From: Ryuthela nishihirai | Lineage: Eukaryota; Arthropoda; Arachnida; Araneae; Heptathelidae | Assembly: GCA_038380435.1 (NCBI GenBank) | Contig: JAWZYU010000030.1 | Location: 65,359,817-65,423,816, forward strand | Length of the DNA stretch: 64,000 nt | Direction: 5' to 3' | In this document: positions 1 to 11,296 of the stretch, one piece after another | Layout: each line of letters begins with the position of its first letter | Numbering within the stretch: position 1 is the first letter of the stretch | Position numbers and translations under genes: made by a program | Notes under the pieces: generated by a model | What the model was told of the DNA's origin: nothing | What the model saw: the letters and a program-made list of their open reading frames with translations, nothing else | Databases searched by the model: none

Positions 1-1267
1 CACTTCATAAGCTCTCTATAAGGCTATAAAATAATTTTTTTTTTTGGTAAATAGTGAATGATGAAAACCATTCTTCTTATTTGTCCAATTTTATTATGTT
101 ATTCATATAACTCTTTTAAAAGAATATTTAGAAATATTTCACTTCTTTTGAATGGACTTTTATATATATTATTTATGGACACATTATTCAAAGACTTCAA
201 CATTTATGGCTAATTTTTTGAAATGCAGCTAATGTTGAAGAATGGTTTCTTCTTAATATTCGATTCTTCTGGTTCACCAGTTTCATCTAGCCCTTCATTG
301 CCTCACCCCTCTTCCATAACAGAAGTCTTAGCAACATCTGCAGTAAATTTCTTTCTCTGTCAGCTGCTGAAATCCAGAGTCTCATTCATTCAATTCAAGC
401 CAATCTTGGACATTTTCTTATGTGGTCTGTCTCTCTAGCTCTCCTGAGCATATTCTGATCCTCTAACTCAAATCCTTCCTGTGCCCTGAAAAAGTTTTTA
501 CCAGCAACGACTGAAGTTTCTACTGTAATGTCCCTCCACATACTGGCCCAGTTGAAAATAGCATTCTTCCAGAAACACCTTTTTCAAGTTGTTCTATCAC
601 TTTCAACTTAAAAATAGTTAAAGCATGTTTTCTTTTTAATACAACTTTTCAACTGCTTAGCACCCATAATTAAAATATTTTAACTTAATTAAATAACAGA
701 GCACAAATGATGCACTATAAGCAATAACGTTCATTCATCACAGAGTCAACAACCTCGAAATGAAACACGTTTGCTGAGCATGGTGAGCAATAATGTTCGT
801 CTGTCAATCCAGATTAGCTGTATCTAGGCTACTGAGGTTTATTCTTCTATGTATTTTGGAAATTAAACATATGAAATTTTAACATTTACATTTATTCAGT
901 GTCAGGCTCATGTCATTTCCACCTTTCTCTTGATTTGGGCAGCTTTCTTTTCTTAGGGTGTTGACTGCCACAAGTTGCTACTGATAATCATATATGTAAA
1001 ATTATGAGTATTTTACAGTATTACATATATTATCTTAAAAATCTAACAGTCTACCATGCAAAGTATGTTTTTTCCACCTAATTTTCATTGCAAGAGAACA
1101 TAATAAGCTGTAAGGTAGTATTCAAGTATTTTGATTCAAAAAAGCACAAATATGTGTAAGTAATTACCATCTCTATGCAATATAGTGCTAAAACTTAACT
1201 TCAGTCAACCATTATTGCTTCTTCCTAATTGTAAAACCCAGTTAATTTTCTGGTATGAAATACTCAC
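1..1267. other. AT-rich intron or flank, no gene recognised
   Basis: Lies beyond the donor of PABIR exon 5, so it should be intron. A minus-strand stretch at about 900-980 can be read as a small exon but shows no resemblance to the PABIR C-terminus. A minus-strand stretch at 230-600 has protein-like pieces broken by stops and was not recognised; it may be an old transposon or pseudogene. Confidence 0.5.
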
Positions 1268-1384
1268 CTTGCCAGTGCGAGTTGGAGAGGGAGAATTGCA
1301 AAGTCCAACAGGAGGGGTAAATATATGCAGAGGATCAGTGAGTGATCTTGGCCGTTTGGTAGTCTCACTCAATGAAGCATCATC
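1268..1384 (-). CDS. PABIR: PABIR/FAM122-like, coding exon 5 (last one visible)
   Basis: Acceptor TTTTAG and donor GTGAGT flank 117 nt, exactly 39 codons in phase 0. It encodes DDASLSETTKRPRSLTDP, then a Ser/Pro-rich end NSPSPTRTGK. Human FAM122A has [22 protein letters not shown] at this point; the PSPTR..GK ending is shared. The exon is about 7.8 kb from exon 4. The remaining C-terminal part of the family (more SP/RS motifs and a basic nuclear-localisation segment) was not found at 1-1267 and is expected left of the window. Confidence 0.8.
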
Positions 1385-1989
1385 CTAAAATAATGAATTT
1401 TTACATTAGATACATGTAGGTATTTTCCTTAGTTTATTTACATAGTAAAAAATACTGATTAAACTGTACAGCTGAAAAAACTACATATAGATAGAATGCC
1501 AAATGAAATTCAATAGGAAAATATACAAACCACATTAATTTGCTTGCAGGATTACTGATTACACTGGGCAACACACAAAAAGGCTTTGAAATGAAAATAG
1601 CCAACCTTTACTAATTTTGAGGTGCTGAACATGAAAATGACAATAAAATTTGTCAATTGGCTCTTGTTTAGGAGAGACAGAGATAGTCATGTATAAGCGA
1701 CTCAGTCTGCATTGAGTACATAGATAACCATTTTGCAATGCCGTATTTTAAACTCTAGATTGCAACATATTGCATTGTATTGCATCAGCCCACCATACAC
1801 ACAACCCCTGGAAGTATTGCATCATTGTCTGATGCAATGTAGTTGAGTCATGACAATCGCGGACAAATTATGATGTAATCGTTAGTTGTAAGCAATGTCT
1901 CATAGAGTGAGCAAGTCTTTTGAGTGACTCCCATTTACCTGAATCATAAGTACAACACAAGTGATCCTTGCAGTTTTAATCCAGCAGTA
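1385..1989. other. Intronic spacer, nothing recognised
   Basis: AT-rich sequence between PABIR exon 5 and the transposon-like pseudogene. It has several TTGCAT/TGCAAT repeats near 1735-1840 but no ORF or repeat family I can support. Confidence 0.5.
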
Positions 1990-3620
1990 ATGATGCTCAA
2001 AATTGTGTTATTAGTGCAGATACATTTTGTTACATTTGCAGGGAAGTGACGCAAACTACAAAAGGGCCATTACTCCAATAGTGAAAGCGGCGTATGGGTT
2101 TTATTTTGGATGCAAGATTGGGGACCATGAATATGTGTGAGGACAAGGACTGGACCCCACATATATGCTGCAGTATGTGTGCAAGAAATCTTACGAAGTG
2201 GCTGAAAGACAAAAAAGTGGAGATGTCATTTGCTGTTCCTATGGTTTGAAGAGAGCCAAGCAATCATGCAAATGACTGCTACTTCTGCATAGTTACACCT
2301 GTTTCTGGAGGCATCACAAGGAAAAAGAAGTGGACAATAGCATACCCAAATATACAATCTGCTCTCCGACCAGTTCTACACGGTGAAGGCCTTCCCATTC
2401 CTGAACCTCCAAAAGAATTTTCCATCGATTCAGACGATGGGTTCTCCACAGCCTTCGATGTCTAATGATGATCCATGTCTTCCACAGTGCATCATCTGCT
2501 CCACACATTCTCACCAAAGACAAAATGAACGATCTTGAGCTGTCCATGGGCAAAGCAGAGTTACTTGGATCAAGACTTAAACAATGGAATCTTCTCAAGG
2601 AAAATGTCAGAGTGACTTCGTTTCGAACTCATCATGAACAGTTTGCACCTTACTTCAGAAAGGAAGATGACCTAGTGTTCTGCTCTGATGTAGATGGCCT
2701 GATGAATGCCCTTGGAATCAAACATGGCCCTCAAGAATGGCGACTATTCATAGATTCCTCGAAATTGAGTCTCAAGGCGGTGTTGCTGCATAATGGAAAT
2801 AGACTTCCATCCATTCCGGTTGGACACGTTGTCTACATGAAAGAAACCTACGACAACCTAAAACAGCTGTTGAACTGTCTTCAATATAGCAAATATGGCT
2901 GGCATCTCTATTGTGACTTGAAGGTAGTGGCTCTTTTGATGGGTCTGCAGCTGGGATATATGAAGTATTGCTGCTTCTTATGTAAATGGGACAGCTGAGC
3001 AAAGACTTTGCACTACATGAAGAGAAACTGGCCTCAGAGGAAATCTCTGAAGGTTGGGAAGAAGAATGTGGAACACCTAGCACTGGCAGAAATGCACAAA
3101 ATTCTGCTACTGTCCCTACACATCAAATTCGGTGTGATGACTGGACTGCATCAGCTATCAAGTACTTGGCTGACAAATTCCCTCGACTCAGCAAAGCAAA
3201 AATTAAAGAGGGAATTTTTGTGGGTCCTCAGATCCATGAGCTATTTATTCAGAGACCAGATGTCTGACAACCTGCTTCAGGGTGACGAGAAAAAGGCTTG
3301 AGACATGCTTTGTCTGGTGTCAACTAAATTTCTCGTGAACAACTACAAGAAACTGATTAAGGACATGATGTCTCTGTACACAAACTTGGCTGCAATATAT
3401 TCTTAAAGATTCACTTTCTCCATTCCCATTTAGATTTTTCCCCCGACAACTGTGGCATGGTTAGTGATGAGCATGGTGAACGTTTTCACCAGGACATTGC
3501 AACCATGGAGAAATGATACCAGAGAAACTGGTATCATTTCTGTTGGACGCGCCAGAGATGATCCTGAGCAGATGTACAAGCAATGGGTAAAGCGATGTCG
3601 GAAGTAGAAGCGGAGTTTTA
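1990..3620 (+). pseudogene. Decayed copy of an unnamed arthropod transposon-like protein family
   Basis: Conceptual translation across several frames gives, in order: a Cys-rich segment (about 2085-2320) with traces of GCKIGD, a WAPHICC-like block and DCYFC; a linker ending RPVLHGEGLPIPEPP (about 2365-2412); the longest clean ORF (2465-2998), containing LGSRLKQWNLL, ALGIKHGPQEWRLFIDSS, LKAVLLHNGNRLPSIPVG and YCCFLCKWDS; a GPQIHEL block near 3230; and HGERFHQDIATME near 3470-3510. I recognise this block order from many uncharacterised proteins in spiders and insects; it has no accepted name that I know. Stops and frameshifts interrupt it, so it is not functional. No terminal repeats were identified. 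It lies in the PABIR intron. Confidence 0.75.
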
Positions 3621-4670
3621 CTGATACATGTCATATGTACGTATTACTCTATTATATAAGAAATTATTGTGGATTTCTCAGAAATCATAGCCAGTTTTGC
3701 ATTTTCATTGTCATATTCATGTTCAGCACCTTGAAATCTTTAAGAAATGGCTACTTTTATCTCAGAGGCATGACTTTCATGAAAATTTGTTGCTCAGTGT
3801 TATTAGTGAGTCACGTAGAGTGACAATACAACAGTTTCACAAAAGATACTAAAAATATAAGAATTGGGCAGGCTAATATGGCCCTTTACAGAGAAATTCC
3901 ATACAAGCATCATTAATAGCACTGATATTCTAGTGCATGGTTACAACCTATAGTTGAAGAGGAAACAACTAATGGAAGCATTCAGCAATGCATTGAGATT
4001 TAACAATAGTAAAAACACTTCACACATAATCTTGTATCAGGCAACATGCATCAAAAATTTTATAACATGTTTAGAGGTACCTAACCATTTAATCAGATAA
4101 TACAAAAAAAAAAGATAATTGGGATTATTTATTTATTTAAGGGCATAATTCATGTGGTATACTGACATGTTCATTCTCAGGTTAGTCAGCCATACTTCAG
4201 GTGAAGCTGAAGGACTAATAAGTGAAGCATAATGATAAGAATTTGGAAACCTGGAACAAATGGGTGAATGTTCTCTAACCAATCATTCAGCTAATAAAAG
4301 CATTTCAAGTTCAATCTCCAGCTCTTCAAATCAATAGCAATGAACAATTTGCTACCTGCTATACACATATGATAGATTAATCATGATTAACAATACAATA
4401 CATAAAGGCATGATGAATTTGCAGAAAAGTTATAGCCTTTTATTTTGGGGGTTCAAAAAGACAAAATGCTTCTTAACATGGTGCTGTTTTAGCAGGATAA
4501 CTCAATAGCAATGAGTTAAGGGAGTGACCATCAGAAAGTATGGTTAAGTGGAATTAAAATGTATTAGAATCTAAAGATTACCAGGACTGGCAAAATATGA
4601 CCAGTAAATTGTACCAAAAAAAATTTTTGGCCAAAATATGACCAGTAATAATTTAATTTTCTTTGCTATA
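3621..4670. other. Intronic spacer, nothing recognised
   Basis: AT-rich sequence without recognisable exon, SINE or transposase. A 27-base phrase around AAAATATGACCAGTAA occurs twice at about 4594-4650, a small local duplication. Confidence 0.45.
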
Positions 4671-5090
4671 GGAGATCTTTTTGATTATCATTGGAACCAC
4701 CAATGCCGAAAGGACCTTCCCCCGCTCCCAATGCTAAAACGTCAGAATTAGTATCAGCTTGAGCACTGAAGTTACCTAGCCCAAGAGAAATATCTCCTTT
4801 TACATAATTTAAAATATCCTAAATTTGTTTGCAAAACTTATCTGTTTCGTTCTCATTAGAAATATCTGCGGGAGTGTAAGAGCAGATGACATTGTAGTCT
4901 TTAATTTTTGTTTTAAAATTTATATGTAAGAAATCTTTCACTAATGCAGTGAATTTCTAGAAAACTACATCTTGGAGTTGCTTTCCACCTTTCCTTCTTG
5001 AAAAGAGAAATTTGAAATTATTTTTAACTATCTCACCTTTACCAGTCCATCACAAGCCTAGAATAACTATACTGAATGGACAAATTATTA
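4671..5090 (-). pseudogene. LINE endonuclease fragment (RTE-like)
   Basis: The minus strand reads ILGL, then GKGEIVKNNFKFLFS, KTKIKDYNVICSYTP, NENETDKF and GEGPFGIGGSNDN, with stops between. The order matches the apurinic-like endonuclease of the LINE at 44.8-45.5 kb (ILGLQETR; NVICCYGS; EDADEKDRFY; GPFGIGSCNGN). It is the first third of a second, much older LINE copy. No reverse transcriptase follows on its 3' side (below 4671), so the copy is internally broken. Confidence is high for LINE, moderate for family. Confidence 0.7.
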
Positions 5091-5216
5091 TATTCACCCC
5101 GGTAAAAAATATGCAAAGTAGAAATATTGGATGCAGTCACATGGGATGTTGAAACTGGCAATGCCGATAAATATAGCTTGTCTCTATGCATTGGATATCA
5201 TTCATGGGGAAGTCAT

Positions 5217-5295
5217 CATGGGTAAACGCAGCGACGAATGTGAGTTTGACCGTGGCCAGATAGTAGGTGACATGCTATGGAGGTTTGACTAAGAA
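5217..5295 (+). pseudogene. Tc1-like transposase N-terminal fragment
   Basis: Reads MGKRSDECEFDRGQIVGDM and ends at a stop soon after. MGKRSDLSEFDRGQIV-type starts are standard for the helix-turn-helix of arthropod Tc1 transposases. Nothing downstream continues the protein, so this is a small relic. Confidence 0.6.
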
Positions 5296-5548
5296 ATAAT
5301 ACATTCAATTAGTCACTGATAGCACATTTAAGAGTACAAATACTCCACGAGACAACACAATAAAAACTGTTGGAGAGTCCAATGATAAACTTGTGAGCAA
5401 AGGGAAGAGGAAGAATGTATGTGATATTACACAGAAAATAAAAGGTAACTGAGTAAGCATAGGACATGACTTTTTTGGGCAAATTGTTAGGGTCTGCAAG
5501 GTAGGACACCAAATTCTTAATTTTCTTAATTTGTCTCACCAAAATATT

Positions 5549-6015
5549 AGAGGATTTCCATTATGTCAATGGGAAACTAACTTCTAAAAAATGCATTTAA
5601 TGTAAAAATGTGACTATCTATAGATGTTAAATCTATTTAAACTTTATTTTCAACAATACTCATTTAAAGAGTTACAGAAGCTGGCATGATAATAAATTAT
5701 CTTATTTTACAAAAAATTATTCATAATTATCAAAATTGAAATAATCATTATGCAAACTTCTAAAATGAATACTTATGTTATTAAATAGTTTGAAACAATA
5801 TTTAAGTTTAAATTAATTTCTATGCTAAATTCTTATGATGCCTTACTGTTCCTGGTTCCATAACCCTTTATATACTGAATGAATATAAAATCAAGATTTA
5901 AATAGATTTGATTATGATCTTTATCTTCAGTCACATTTTTCCATCAAATGCATATTTTAGAAGTTGTAGAGCTTTGAAGTTAGATTCTCATTGATATAAC
6001 ATGGAAATTCTCAAT
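5549..6015. repeat. Palindromic MITE copy (family M, Tc1/mariner type)
   Basis: The left arm (about 5549-5655: TTCCATTATGTCAATG, AACTTCTAAAAAATGCAT, AATCTATTTAAA) is an imperfect inverted repeat of the right arm (about 5886-6015). The same motifs (AGCTTTGAAGTTAG, GATATAACATGGA) appear in the better preserved element at 52724-53709 and in another copy at 34258-34665. This copy has lost clear ends. Confidence 0.55.
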
Positions 6016-7579
6016 ATTTTGATAGCAGTATAGTTGGATAATTACAAAAATAAGTTGCACTAATCACATTTTGAAGCAAAAGATCCACAATTTTTCAATT
6101 TCTGTGGTTTACTTCTCAGGACATGATAGGAAGTAAGAAATAGCATCAGATGAGCAAAGGGAAAGAAAACTCCAATTCATTTTTCTTCCAGCATTTCGTA
6201 CAAAACACCCATATGCCCCAGGATTCCTTTATGCTGTACAATACCACATGTGCTTCCCTTTTTTTCCCCCCCAAACACATTTCTCATTCGACTCTCAACA
6301 TTTGCAATGTGTAGCTTAACTACATGCTGTACCTTGGCTTTCTTAACTGCACTTTATAACTACTATCAGTGACTAATAATATATCAATTGAAATTTGTTT
6401 TCCACCAAAAAATGAATATATGATTTTAAAAAATCCCTTATTATAGAAACAAAAAATTTAAACTGTAATAGTTGTGTCAAGTTTAAATTATTTCAAATAT
6501 TTCTATATTAACACCATAATTTAAAATATTAATATCTTATGAAATGTACCTGTCAATAAAATTTATGTATTTTATTTTAAAATTATATCTTGAGAATTGC
6601 CATGGTAACAAAACTTATTGTAGACATAGACTTTTGGTGGTAAAAAAAAGAATGCGATATTTTTTGTTGTTTAGGTAACATAATTTATACATCTTATTTT
6701 AAAACTATATCTTGAGAATTACCATGCTAATGGTTCCATCTCATTATAAAAATTACAAAATAAAAAATATAAATTAAATTGTAAAAACTGACTTCAGTGG
6801 TAAAAAGAGGCAGTACTTTTTGTTGCTTAGGAAGAACAGTAAATATATTAGGAAATTATCTGTAGTCATCAACCTTTATAGGAAATCCTATTTTCAATGA
6901 GCAATTTAAAGGATTGTCTTATGTGGGAGATATCTGATGAACACCCCAACTATATACAAAGTACAACATATTGTTCACATATGAATTGCATGCCTGCTGT
7001 TATTCAAATAAATTTCTTACTCTATCATCACTCTGCATCGTATTTTCAGCCTTTGAAACTCAATCAAAAAATTTTAAAACCCTTACCACATAAAATTTTT
7101 TATCACATCAATTGAATTATTTTAATTAATATTATTATTAACCAGTGTAAAAATGCATGCAAAATGAAGGCCATAAATCTTCCAACAATCCAGAAAAGTT
7201 GAGTGGAAATTTATGCATTATGCCACACAAATTACCAGGAGAAAAAAAAATGGTATTCATAATTTCTTTTCTTTCCCTGGCATTTATAATTTATAATTTT
7301 TTGAAACTTAATATAAGGATGAAGAAAAGCCCTTTTTGTTTCATAAATAAATAGAAAAGAGTGGCATACCAAATTCTAATGATGTGTATGTATGGGGGGG
7401 GGGGGAGGCTGCAAACAAATTGCTTGATAAGTGGAAACTACACTGAATCTAATGATCCCAGATCTTACTGTTTAGGAGTTGCTAAATTTTTTCAGAGGCA
7501 AGAAGAATATGGGAAGAGGGGAGCAGACCCCTACATTAAACAAAAGCATTTTGATCTTCCTCTCTTAATAAAATAAAAT
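6016..7579. repeat. AT-rich intronic spacer with a tandem duplication at 6557-6840
   Basis: Two diverged copies of roughly 130 bp lie head to tail. Each contains TTTATTTTAAAA, TATATCTTGAGAATT-CCATG, a GGTGGTAAAAA or AGTGGTAAAAA phrase and TTTTTGTTG-TTAGG. The remainder has no recognisable gene; small ORFs at 6897-7354 are composition-driven. A G14 run lies at about 7394-7408. Confidence 0.5.
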
Positions 7580-7735
7580 AAACAAATACCTCCTCAAGCA
7601 GCTGCTTGCCACAGAGGTCTGACAGGAGCCTGTCAGTTTATATGCCATAGTAGAAGGTCTGTGAGGATGGCAGGACCTCAGAAGAAAAACAACACACACA
7701 ACCATGCCTTACCCGGGGCTCGAACCCTCTCTTAA
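7580..7735 (-). mobile_element. SINE-B copy, truncated inside the tRNA-like head
   Basis: Inverse of the SINE-B consensus: CTCAAGCAGCTGCTTGCC, AGAGGTCTGACAGGAGCCTG, ATGCCATAGTAGAAGG and CCGGGGCTCGAACC (inverted B box). It stops just after the B box, so the A-box half is missing. The internal TATTTTATT/AAATAAA tail faces 7580. Confidence 0.8.
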
Positions 7736-7993
7736 AAGGTAACAAAATGTTTACTGAACAAAAAACTTACAAAATATACATGATTAGATTATAGATATTA
7801 TACATATTTTGGAAAATTGCATTTCTTTACTATGCATTTTCAGAATTCTACCCCTAGCCCAAACAAATGAAGAACAGAACTTCTCCTAAACATTAACTAA
7901 CACCATCAAATTACAAAGGTTCTTTCTATAATAACTTAAATCAACATAAGGTACATCACCCCCCCCCCACACACACACACACACTAAAAGAAG

Positions 7994-8440
7994 ATTGGGT
8001 TGTTTTATCTCTGAGTGGCACTTTTTTGCACACAATGGGCTAAATGGCCAGGTCACAAGGACCCCGAAGGCTCAGAGAAGGTTGGGGGAGGGGACCCACT
8101 GGAACACCTGTTGGGAGACAGATGGTAGCCTCTCGTAAAGGCCATCCAGCATGTTCTTTAATGTGCACAGGGTATGACTCTCCTGCACACAGGGGCCACA
8201 GTTTAATATCCCATCTGACCAATGGTGGTCTTTCCAAGCCCAGCAGTGTCATCTACTGACCGTGGGCAGGCTGGGGAATTTTGCGGAGATAAATCTCAAT
8301 GCTGACCCAGCTGGGACTCAAAAACCTTGGAACTGCAGATTACAAGCCTGGCGCCGTAATCTACAGTTCACAGATCTCAGTCGGTCTCGTACTGGAATCT
8401 GCAGTTCCAGTATCTACCGACTGAGCTCTCTCCCCCCTCC
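7994..8440 (-). mobile_element. SINE-A copy with altered head
   Basis: Carries the full SINE-A tail and body in inverse orientation (TTGGGTTGTTTTA, GGCACTTTTTTGCACAC, GGCTAAATGGCCAGGTCAC). The tRNA-like head at 8320-8440 contains an extra stretch, partly a repeat of CTGCAGTTCCAG/ATCTGCAGTTCC, before the inverted A box ACCGACTGAGC. ORFs on both strands here are by-products of the GC-rich body. A C/CA simple repeat abuts it at 7960-7984. Confidence 0.8.
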
Positions 8441-8485
8441 CAAAAAGGAAAAGCGCAAAAGCAATTGCTGACATAACGAGCTATA

Positions 8486-8534
8486 TCTCAAATGAACACT
8501 TCTGACATGGGGTATCAGAAGTGTTCATTTGAGA
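8486..8534. repeat. Perfect 20-bp hairpin
   Basis: 8486-8505 (TCTCAAATGAACACTTCTGA) is exactly complementary to 8515-8534, with a 9-base loop. It lies just beyond a SINE-A head and is not part of the SINE. Origin unknown; perfect arms suggest it is young. Confidence 0.8.
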
Positions 8535-9150
8535 ACTACATACAGAACTATAACAGGGTACTGTTTCCTCCTTTCTGATCCCCTAAAAAAGAGGGAGAAA
8601 TTTCACTGGGTCAATTTTAATGAGCACAATGTCAAATAAAAGCTTGCAACACAGGAATGTCATCTATTTTGCATTTCAATGAGTCTGAGTTAACAGCCTG
8701 AGCAATACGAGGTAAAATAGCTGAGTATATTTTTGTCTCCTTTAATGTGATTCACTACATATTCTTTTTATAAATTTTGACACCAAACATTTTACTATTG
8801 TGGAATATCATTAAATGATATGTAACTGTAGCTGAAGCTTAATTTTGCTTACTGGTTTGGAGGATGTACATTATAAGGGGAATAGATACTTTTACATTTG
8901 TACATTGTTATATTGTTTTCAATTATTAAAAAAATTCAATACATTGAAATTTTTCATTTCTTTTGCAAAAAAGAACCTTAAATCCAACTAATTATCAAAA
9001 ATATTAATTTTTTATGAGAAAAGAGGACTGCACCTAAATTTTAAAATTTTCAAAACCCCCCCATAAGAATAATTAAGAATATCAAATCTTAATTATAAAA
9101 CATAAATGTTTTATGTAACAAGTAAACTTATTACCAAAATGGATATTTAC
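8535..9150. other. Intronic spacer, nothing recognised
   Basis: AT-rich sequence downstream of PABIR exon 4 on the minus strand. No gene or repeat family seen. Confidence 0.45.
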
Positions 9151-9202
9151 CAAAGTTAAATCTTCCCAAGATTGTGACATCTGTAGTTTAGACTGAATTT
9201 CC
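9151..9202 (-). CDS. PABIR: PABIR/FAM122-like, coding exon 4
   Basis: A 52-nt microexon-sized piece with acceptor CCACAG and donor GTAAAT. Its first G completes the Lys codon of exon 3, then 17 codons read EIQSKLQMSQSWEDLTL. The human protein continues at the same place with EVQTAMQISHSWEESLSL, so order, spacing and the SWE core are kept. It is the end of the helical inhibitory region. Too short for ordinary ORF calling, it was found by looking for the continuation of exon 3. It ends in phase 0, which matches the next exon. Confidence 0.85.
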
Positions 9203-9835
9203 CTGTGGTAAAAAAAATAACAGTTTCATGCTATAACAAAAAATAGCTTTGAGACAAGATTATAATGTTTTATGAGAGAATGGCCCTCATCAAAATAAAA
9301 CACATCAATTGCTTTGTAGTATAATACAGAATCACTTACTCTTATTGGTTTTAAGAATTTTACCTTTAAACTTATTGGTTTTAAGTTTTACCTCTAAACT
9401 CCATACATATTACATGGAAAAAATGTTTTATTTTTCCATGTGATAATCAGAGTTACATATTGAATAGAAGCCATGTTTAATAGTTACACTTTTTACTGCA
9501 AATGCACCATTCCTGTTAACAAGAAGTTGCAACTACCATATTAATAGCCTGCAACATTGTGTTCCAATTTGCCTCTTAATCAAAATTTTAATTTCCAAAA
9601 AATTTCTTTTAAATTTCAGTCCTGCACCAGACTACTCTTAGATCTGTCTGAATAGGCAATAAATCATGTTTTAAAACAAAACATAGTATTGATTGGTGTT
9701 TATACAACTTTAATCATCAGAGCAATAAACAAGGATACCTGACTACATATTTTAACTTAATAAACACAAAAATGAATAAAATTAAATATTTACTACTTCT
9801 GTATGGAAATAATTTTGTTAATAAATGTTTTCGTT
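9203..9835. other. Intronic spacer, nothing recognised
   Basis: AT-rich intron between PABIR exons 3 and 4. A short tandem repeat of CTTATTGGTTTTAAG is seen at about 9338-9400. Confidence 0.45.
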
Positions 9836-9930
9836 GAAAAAATTTCACCGATACACAGGATTTGAACCCGCATCTCTCCAGAAACATGCCAGAGTATTCT
9901 AACCTGTTGAATTAATGGCAGCTCAGTTTT
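9836..9930 (-). mobile_element. SINE-C tRNA-like module
   Basis: The inverse reads a B box GGGTTCAAATCC preceded by GGAGAGATGC and followed by a TTTTTTC tail. The same GATTTGAACCCGCATCTC/CAGAAACATGCCAGAG arrangement recurs at 27340-27435 and, more diverged, at 48.65 and 51.9 kb. It is too degenerate for a tRNA gene. A second piece of the same tail, in the other orientation, lies at 10118-10160. Confidence 0.65.
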
Positions 9931-9994
9931 TTTTCCCACTAATAATGAATATCACTCTGCCCGTGAATTTTGGTGTCTCCTTTTGGAGTCATAT

Positions 9995-10063
9995 ATGATC
10001 TCGGGTGGCAAATATTTCTTTTTTAGTGCTTCGAAAAAAGAAATAGTTGCCACCCGAGATCAT
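9995..10063. repeat. Long near-perfect hairpin
   Basis: ATGATCTCGGGTGGCAAATA at 9995 and its complement ending at 10063 form about 29-30 paired bases with one mismatch around a short loop. The hairpin sits between two oppositely oriented SINE-C tail pieces (9836-9860 and 10118-10160), so the whole 9.83-10.16 kb interval is a foldback structure. Confidence 0.75.
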
Positions 10064-10117
10064 AGATGGCAATTGAGAAATAATAGAGAGAGAAATGAGA
10101 AATAATAATAGAAAATC

Positions 10118-10190
10118 CCGTATGTCAGTGAAATTTTTTCCACAAAAACATTTATTGATTTGTAGACGTTTTAACGTCTACAGGTAACGC
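10118..10190 (+). repeat. SINE-C tail piece plus small palindrome
   Basis: GTCAGTGAAATTTTTTCCAC followed by AAACATTTATT matches, in opposite orientation, the tail of the SINE-C copy at 9836. GTAGACGTT-TT-AACGTCTAC at about 10162-10181 is a separate 9-bp stem. Confidence 0.5.
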
Positions 10191-11296
10191 TGAGATTATC
10201 AATTATTTTTGAAATATTTGTTAAAAAACAAGTACAAAGCCAAAATTGTCTAAATCAAACAGTTCTTTTTATGCTCAATACACAATATCTACCTCCTTAA
10301 TCTGTTGAGAAAGACCCATACCAGAAAATCCAACACCCAAAATTTACACAAGTTAAATTCATAGCAAATGTTATGTATATGTAATAGAGTAATATTATGC
10401 AAACTTTAGCACCTACAGTTAGCATCATCCTGTCCCCTCACTAAATATACAGCCTTACTCTTAATGTAGAACCGATCCACTTCTATTTGTAGATTAGAAA
10501 TCTTTAACATATATATGAAACATCTGATTATGAAATTTAAATAAGCAGAAGCATGAAAAGTCAATCTGAAAATATTTTATGGGGGTACATTTAAATCAGC
10601 AATTTCATATCTTTTTAATAACTCATTAATTCCTTTGATACAGTTTTCTGCTTTTCAGTTAGTTGTAAAATTAAATTTTACTGCACCTGCAGAAAATGTT
10701 ATTAAATTTGTTTACAACCACTGTTGCATTTCTATTTTTCTGGACTAGAGATGCAAAACTTTTCAATAGGAAAGATAATTTTCAGTTATGTTTATTCTGC
10801 TATAATCTTATGCTATTACTTAACAAACTTGATATACATATATTACTTTATGGCTTAATTTCATCATCTTACAAGTAGGAATTAAAAACATTCGGTAATA
10901 TTTTCAAAAATATGCAGACTATACAGATTTTCAAAGTATAAATTAATTGATAATTAGGATATCCTTTTGCCCAATTCAGCAAATGACATCTAAAATTTAC
11001 TTCATCTGAATTTAAAACATTTACATGTGCATATCATGTACTTATTCTGTAAAGCTGACTGAATATTTCAGGTTTGTTAAGAATACAGTGGTGATAGCAA
11101 CTTTTCTTTATATAGTATCACTTTACATTACAAACAATTGTTCAGATTTTTTGTATGTAGTTATATGCAGTGGAGTGATCATGTATTTATAAGTGTGTTG
11201 ACAAAATTTGTTCTGATGAGGTGAATTCTCTCATGAAACAAAGTACATTTTAGATGACTGTTACAAAACTAAAATATATCATTAGCTGCACACATA
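10191..11296. other. Intronic spacer, nothing recognised
   Basis: AT-rich sequence with only short composition-driven ORFs. No exon or element supported. Confidence 0.45.

Noticed and set aside
230..600. Minus-strand protein-like sequence
   Set aside because: Several stops, no recognised family and no clear ends; not called beyond a note.
900..980. Minus-strand candidate for the next PABIR exon
   Set aside because: Splice-like borders are present, but the peptide shows no Ser/Pro-rich or basic PABIR C-terminal features.
3509..3543. 14-bp stem (AGAAATGATACCAG) as a regulatory hairpin
   Set aside because: Falls inside the decayed transposon-like pseudogene, where local inverted copying is a simpler explanation.
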